Shown in pieces: positions 60,299-64,000 of a DNA stretch of 64,000 bases; the first letter of the stretch is position 1; every line of letters begins with the position of its first letter. The position numbers and the translations under genes are program-made. The DNA lies in assembly GCF_047238305.1 (NCBI RefSeq), contig NZ_JBDFMO010000001.1:2356001-2420000 (forward strand), in the 5' to 3' direction. The notes below the pieces were generated by a model, which was not told the origin of the DNA, did no database searches, and saw only the letters and a list, made by a program, of their open reading frames with translations. The stretch comes from Ferdinandcohnia sp047238305 (GTDB lineage Bacteria; Bacillota; Bacilli; Bacillales; Bacillaceae_L).

Positions 60299-60820
60299 AT
60301 GAGTGTCCAAGAACATAAGCAAACAACACCAGCCTCTGTCACATGCAAAGTTATTACAATAAGTGACACTAGAACAAAAGAAACAGACAAAAGTGGCCAA
60401 CTAATGATTACACTTCTTGAAGAATATGGCTTCAACGTTTTAGACTATAAAATTGTGAAGGATGAAGAAGTTCATATTGAAAAAGCTATACGTGAAGGCT
60501 GTGAACATGAAGAAATTGATGTTGTTTTAACAAATGGAGGCACTGGCATTGCAAAACGTGATGTTACCATTGAGACCGTTTCAAACTTGTTAGATAAAGA
60601 AATCGTTGGATTCGGGGAATTGTTTCGAATGCTTAGCTATACGGAGGATATTGGGTCAGCCGCTATTCTTTCAAGAGCCATAGCAGGCGTTAGTAACGAT
60701 ACGGCAATATTTTCAACACCCGGTTCTTCTGGAGCAGTAAAGTTGGCAATGAAAAAATTAATTTTACCTGAACTTGGTCATGTTGTTAGGGAAATAAAAA
60801 AGGATATTAAAAAAGTCTAA
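60299..60820 (+). CDS. moaB: Molybdenum cofactor biosynthesis protein MoaB
   Basis: A 173-residue MoaB/Mog-fold protein that adenylylates molybdopterin. ITISDTRTKETDKSGQLM, VLTNGGTGIAKRDVTIETV and FSTPGSSGAVKLAMKKLILPEL are the conserved blocks; TNGGTG binds the pterin/nucleotide. AAAAGGAG within the upstream gene is its ribosome site. No other molybdenum cofactor gene is in view. The terminator overlaps its stop codon. Confidence 0.94.
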   Translation: MSVQEHKQTTPASVTCKVITISDTRTKETDKSGQLMITLLEEYGFNVLDYKIVKDEEVHIEKAIREGCEHEEIDVVLTNGGTGIAKRDVTIETVSNLLDKEIVGFGELFRMLSYTEDIGSAAILSRAIAGVSNDTAIFSTPGSSGAVKLAMKKLILPELGHVVREIKKDIKKV

Positions 60821-60840
60821 TCTTTGAGATTAGACTTTTT
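60811..60840. terminator. Bidirectional terminator at the moaB stop
   Basis: AAAAGTCTAATCT-TTG-AGATTAGACTTTT, 13-bp perfect stem including the moaB stop codon. Confidence 0.92.
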
Positions 60841-61158
60841 CTATTGGTGTATTTTCTTAGATATACCTTGATTCATTCTGTACCAAATCCATAGATCATT
60901 GATGATGGAAGCACATTCTGAAATTTCGTTGTTTAGTTCACAGGAACGTACAAAATCAGGCTCATTACCGAGTTGTTCTTGTTTTTTATTAATAACGGTT
61001 TCAATTTCTGAAATTCGATCAGGGATATGCCCTCTGATTTTTTCCCATTGAAACAATATATATTGCTGGGCTTCCTCGGTATACTGCTCCCACTCCTTTT
61101 CTAAATAAGGAAGAAGAATTCCAAGTCGCTCATCAAAATGAAAGTAATCCCCCATCAT
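60841..61158 (-). CDS. Small uncharacterised Bacillus protein
   Basis: A 105-residue acidic, helical cytosolic protein that I do not recognise. It has several Trp/Tyr residues (EKEWEQY, LWIWYRMNQG) and two Cys. AGGAG lies 5 nt before ATG 61158 and 8 nt before ATG 61155; the GTG at 61164 overlaps the ribosome site. The strong start and terminators on the 3' side support a real gene. It is divergent from argG. Confidence 0.75.
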   Translation of the reverse strand: MMGDYFHFDERLGILLPYLEKEWEQYTEEAQQYILFQWEKIRGHIPDRISEIETVINKKQEQLGNEPDFVRSCELNNEISECASIINDLWIWYRMNQGISKKIHQ

Positions 61159-61309
61159 TACCACTCCTAGTAAGTCTTGCTCCTATTCTACATCACTCGA
61201 TTTCTATTATCTATGAAAAAAGTTTTTTTATTTTTCTTTTAGTTTGCTATTGAAAAATGTAGAAAGAGTTGCTAAAGTAATACATTATAAATGTATAAAT
61301 ATAAAAACA

Positions 61310-61327
61310 TATGAATTATTATTCGAA
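61310..61327 (+). promoter_or_regulatory. ARG box upstream of argG
   Basis: TGAAT-TATT-ATTCG (61312-61325) differs from the ArgR/AhrC consensus TGAATWWWWATTCA at one base. It lies just before the argG ribosome site; AhrC would repress here when arginine is plentiful. No clear sigma-A promoter was identified upstream. Confidence 0.7.
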
Positions 61328-61339
61328 AGGGAGATACAA

Positions 61340-62548
61340 ATGAGCAAAAAGAAAGTGGTTTTAGCCTATTCAGGTGGTCTTGATACAAGTGTTGCTGTTA
61401 AATGGTTACAGGAGCAAGGGTATGATGTCGTTGCTTGTTGTTTAGATGTAGGTGAAGGAAAGGACTTAGGGTTTATTAAAGAAAAGGCAATCACAGTTGG
61501 TGCTGTATCTTCATACGTCATTGATGCGAAGGAAGAATTTGCAAATGAATTTGCGCTTGCCGCTCTACAGGCACATACACTTTACGAAGGGAAATATCCG
61601 TTAGTATCAGCATTATCTCGTCCGTTAATCGCAAAAAAGTTAGTTGAAGTGGCGCAAGAAGAAAATGCCGTTGCAGTTGCACATGGCTGTACTGGAAAAG
61701 GAAATGACCAGGTCCGATTTGAAGTTTCAATTAAGGCATTAAATCCAGATCTTGAAGTTTTAGCACCAGTTCGTGAATGGAGCTGGTCGCGTGAAGAGGA
61801 AATTGAATATGCAAAACAACATAATATTCCGATTCCAATTAACTTAGATAGCCCATTCTCAATTGACCAAAATCTATGGGGACGCAGTAATGAGTGTGGA
61901 ATTTTAGAAGATCCATGGGCTGCTCCACCAGAAGAAGCATATGAATTAACAGCATCTCTTGAAGAATCACCAAATACACCTGATATTATTGAAATTGGTT
62001 TTGAACAAGGTGTACCAAAAACAATTAATGGTCAGCAATATCCATTATCCCAATTAATTCTTGAATTAAACCAAATTGCTGGAAAACACGGGGTGGGCCG
62101 TATCGACCATGTGGAAAACCGTCTTGTTGGGATTAAATCTCGTGAAGTATATGAGTGTCCTGGCGCGATGACTTTAATTACAGCACATAAGGAACTTGAA
62201 GACCTTACACTTGTAAAAGAAGTCGCACATTTCAAACCAGTTATCGAGCAAAAATTAACTGAATTAATTTACAATGGGCTCTGGTTCTCACCATTAAAGG
62301 ATGCATTACTTGGTTTCTTAAAAGAAACACAGAAAAATGTCAATGGGACAGTTCGTGTAAAACTCTTTAAAGGGCATGCAATTGTTGAAGGACGTAAATC
62401 GGATAATTCATTATACGATGAAAAGCTTGCGACTTATACTTCAGATGATGAATTTGATCATAATGCTGCAGTTGGTTTCATTTCATTATGGGGCTTACCA
62501 ACAAAGGTGAATAGTATCGTAAATAATAGCAAGAAGGTAGAAGTATGA
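61340..62548 (+). CDS. argG: Argininosuccinate synthase
   Basis: A 402-residue enzyme that joins citrulline and aspartate using ATP. VVLAYSGGLDTSVAVKWL (residues 5-22) is the PP-loop; AHGCTGKGNDQVRFEV and WSREEEIEYA bind citrulline and aspartate; DQNLWGRSNECGILEDPW is a further family block. AAAGGGAGA fixes ATG 61340; the frame is open from 61244. It forms an operon with argH by a 4-bp overlap. Confidence 0.97.
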   Translation: MSKKKVVLAYSGGLDTSVAVKWLQEQGYDVVACCLDVGEGKDLGFIKEKAITVGAVSSYVIDAKEEFANEFALAALQAHTLYEGKYPLVSALSRPLIAKKLVEVAQEENAVAVAHGCTGKGNDQVRFEVSIKALNPDLEVLAPVREWSWSREEEIEYAKQHNIPIPINLDSPFSIDQNLWGRSNECGILEDPWAAPPEEAYELTASLEESPNTPDIIEIGFEQGVPKTINGQQYPLSQLILELNQIAGKHGVGRIDHVENRLVGIKSREVYECPGAMTLITAHKELEDLTLVKEVAHFKPVIEQKLTELIYNGLWFSPLKDALLGFLKETQKNVNGTVRVKLFKGHAIVEGRKSDNSLYDEKLATYTSDDEFDHNAAVGFISLWGLPTKVNSIVNNSKKVEV

Positions 62549-63921
62549 AAAAGCTTTGGGGAGGAAGATTCACCAAAAGTGCTGAAGCGTGGGTAGATGA
62601 GTTCGGTGCATCTATCTCCTTTGATCAGGAACTGGTGAAGGAAGATATAGAAGGGAGCATTGCCCATGTTACCATGCTTGGTAAATGCGGAATACTTTCA
62701 ACAGAAGAAACAGAGACAATTAAAACAGGGTTACTTACCTTATTAGAAAAAGCCAAAAATGGTGAGTTAGAATATTCTGTTGCAAATGAAGATATTCATT
62801 TAAATATCGAAAAAATGCTTATTGACGAGATTGGACAGGTCGGTGGTAAGCTTCATACCGGGCGAAGTAGAAATGACCAGGTTGCAACAGATATGCATTT
62901 ATACTTACGACAACAAGTCAATGAAGTCATCGAGCTCGTTGAAGAACTACAGGGCGCAATCGTGGAACAAGCAGAACAACATGTTGAAACAATAGCGCCT
63001 GGATATACACATTTACAGAGGGCACAGCCTATTTCGTTTGCGCATCATTTATTGGCCTATTATTGGATGCTTGACCGCGATAAGGAGCGTTTAACGGACT
63101 CATTAAAAAGAATCAATATGTCTCCATTAGGAGCGGGAGCCTTAGCAGGTACTACTTTTCCTATCGACCGTTACTACAGTGCAGAGCTTTTAGGCTTTGA
63201 AAGGATTTATGAAAACAGTATAGATGCCGTAAGTGATCGAGATTTTATCGTCGAGTTTTTAAGCAATAGCTCAATGATTATGATGCATCTTTCGCGATTT
63301 TGCGAAGAGTTAATTCTCTGGTCGTCTCAGGAATTTAATTTTGTTGAGATGGATGATACTTTTGCAACAGGAAGCAGTATTATGCCACAAAAGAAAAACC
63401 CTGATATGGCAGAGTTGATTCGTGGGAAAACAGGTCGAGTTTATGGAAATCTCTTTGGCTTATTAACTGTCCTTAAAGGAACACCACTTGCATACAACAA
63501 AGATATGCAAGAGGACAAAGAAGGCATGTTTGATACTGTGAAGACGATAAAAGGATCCTTGAAGATTTTTGCTGGAATGGTGTCAACTATGAAGGTGAAA
63601 AAAGAAGTGATGGCAACCGCTGTTAATAAGGATTTCTCAAATGCGACTGAGCTTGCGGATTACTTAGCTTCAAAGGGACTACCGTTTAGAGAAGCTCATG
63701 AAGTGGTTGGAAAGCTAGTGCTAACTTGTATTGAACGCGGGGTCTTTTTAGGAGATTTACCTCTTGAAGTGTTCAAAGAATCATCTGCACTTTTTGAAGA
63801 AGACATTTATGAAGTATTATTACCTGCAACTGCTGTAGCTCGTCGTAAGAGTGCAGGAGGAACAGGGTTTGAGGAAGTACACAAGGTTTTACAGAAAATA
63901 AAACAAACAAAAAAATCGTGA
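62545..63921 (+). CDS. argH: Argininosuccinate lyase
   Basis: A 458-residue fumarase/aspartase-superfamily enzyme releasing arginine and fumarate. KLWGGRFTKSAEAWVDEF at the N-terminus, LHTGRSRNDQVATDMHLYLR, APGYTHLQRAQPISFAHHLL with the catalytic His, and TGSSIMPQKKNPDMAEL, the superfamily signature with the catalytic Ser. Start ATG overlaps the argG stop (ATGA), with AGAAGG upstream. The stop codon lies inside the terminator stem. Confidence 0.97.
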   Translation: MKKLWGGRFTKSAEAWVDEFGASISFDQELVKEDIEGSIAHVTMLGKCGILSTEETETIKTGLLTLLEKAKNGELEYSVANEDIHLNIEKMLIDEIGQVGGKLHTGRSRNDQVATDMHLYLRQQVNEVIELVEELQGAIVEQAEQHVETIAPGYTHLQRAQPISFAHHLLAYYWMLDRDKERLTDSLKRINMSPLGAGALAGTTFPIDRYYSAELLGFERIYENSIDAVSDRDFIVEFLSNSSMIMMHLSRFCEELILWSSQEFNFVEMDDTFATGSSIMPQKKNPDMAELIRGKTGRVYGNLFGLLTVLKGTPLAYNKDMQEDKEGMFDTVKTIKGSLKIFAGMVSTMKVKKEVMATAVNKDFSNATELADYLASKGLPFREAHEVVGKLVLTCIERGVFLGDLPLEVFKESSALFEEDIYEVLLPATAVARRKSAGGTGFEEVHKVLQKIKQTKKS

Positions 63922-63938
63922 TTACTCACGATTTTTTT
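63912..63938 (+). terminator. Terminator of argGH
   Basis: AAAATCGTGA-TTAC-TCACGATTTT stem running into T7. The remaining 60 bases contain AAATGCGCC/GGCGTATTT and a TTTTTGAGC...GCTCGAAAAA palindrome, probably the start of another repeat cut by the window. Confidence 0.88.
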
Positions 63939-64000
63939 GTTAGATAATCAAATGCGCCTTGGCGTATTTGCGCCCGATTTTTTTGAGCTTGCTCGAAAAA

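Noticed and set aside
1..64000. Prophage, plasmid genes, tRNA/rRNA genes or a defence island
   Set aside because: No integrase, phage structural, replication, tRNA-like cloverleaf or rRNA sequences were recognised; the only mobile element is the partial IS at the left edge.

Overview
The window is an A+T-rich Bacillaceae (Firmicutes) chromosome segment of about 54 protein genes, almost all ordinary core genes. Gene content and order follow the Bacillus subtilis ytzE-ythPQ-ytjP ... ytmP-trmB-ytnP-ytoP ... sftA-murC ... ccpA-acuCBA-acsA-tyrS-rpsD ... refZ-hisJ-ezrA-thiI-sspA ... sppA-gerW-tpx-ackA-moaB-argGH block. Spore genes (sspA, gerW), RefZ, EzrA, a YtxJ-like bacillithiol-linked protein and sigma-F/G/H/B-like promoters fit an endospore-forming Bacillus relative. 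Differences from B. subtilis (from memory): amyX, ytpR and braB are missing from their usual places. A CidA/LrgA-LrgB pair, an M29 aminopeptidase, a large FtsA-like ATPase, a class A PBP, a methionine gamma-lyase and an EcsC-family gene are present.

Layout. 1-1790: 5' part of an IS1182-type transposase running off the left edge, a dispersed palindromic repeat and a strong hairpin. 1.9-5.7 kb: DeoR-type regulator YtzE, an ABC exporter pair (YthP/YthQ) and a PepV-like dipeptidase. 5.8-9.5 kb: an eight-copy 20-bp tandem repeat array, a NERD nuclease-like protein, a 2',3'-cyclic phosphodiesterase, CidA/LrgA-LrgB and YtlQ, which looks like a degenerate NERD protein. 9.6-16.8 kb: lipid kinase-like YtlR, kinase-like YtmP, YtzH, TrmB, lactonase YtnP, YtzB, aminopeptidase YtoP, a DUF84 NTPase, a lipoprotein and thioredoxin-like YtpP. 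16.8-24.6 kb: YtpQ, SftA, MurC, AmpS and the ytxGHJ stress operon. 24.6-33.6 kb: FtsA-like ATPase, AroA (DAHP synthase/chorismate mutase), CcpA, AcuC/AcuB/AcuA and AcsA, i.e. carbon control and acetate activation. 33.7-44 kb: PBP, TyrS, S4 with a long leader, a GAF-GGDEF protein, MegL, free-methionine sulfoxide reductase, RefZ and HisJ. 44-54.6 kb: EzrA, cysteine desulfurase plus ThiI (4-thiouridine), SspA, acyl-CoA synthetase, YtcJ amidohydrolase, NAD kinase, SppA and an RDD protein. 54.6-64 kb: a second dispersed repeat, YtfI-GerW, Tpx, YtxK, AckA, EcsC-family protein, MoaB, a small unknown protein, and ArgG-ArgH.

How it works together. CcpA is encoded inside the acetate region it probably controls: cre-like sites lie between acuA and acsA, upstream of megL, and upstream of ackA with the geometry of an activating site. 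AcuA/AcuC would set the acetylation state of AcsA. IscS hands sulfur to ThiI. MegL and fRMsr form a small methionine/sulfur pair. Sporulation and division are represented by SftA, EzrA, RefZ, SspA and GerW.

I see no prophage, CRISPR array, tRNA or rRNA gene, or defence island. The least explained items are the 20-bp tandem array, the FtsA-like protein with repeated beta-grasp-like modules, a terminator-like structure in the ytmP leader, and the lack of a T-box at tyrS.
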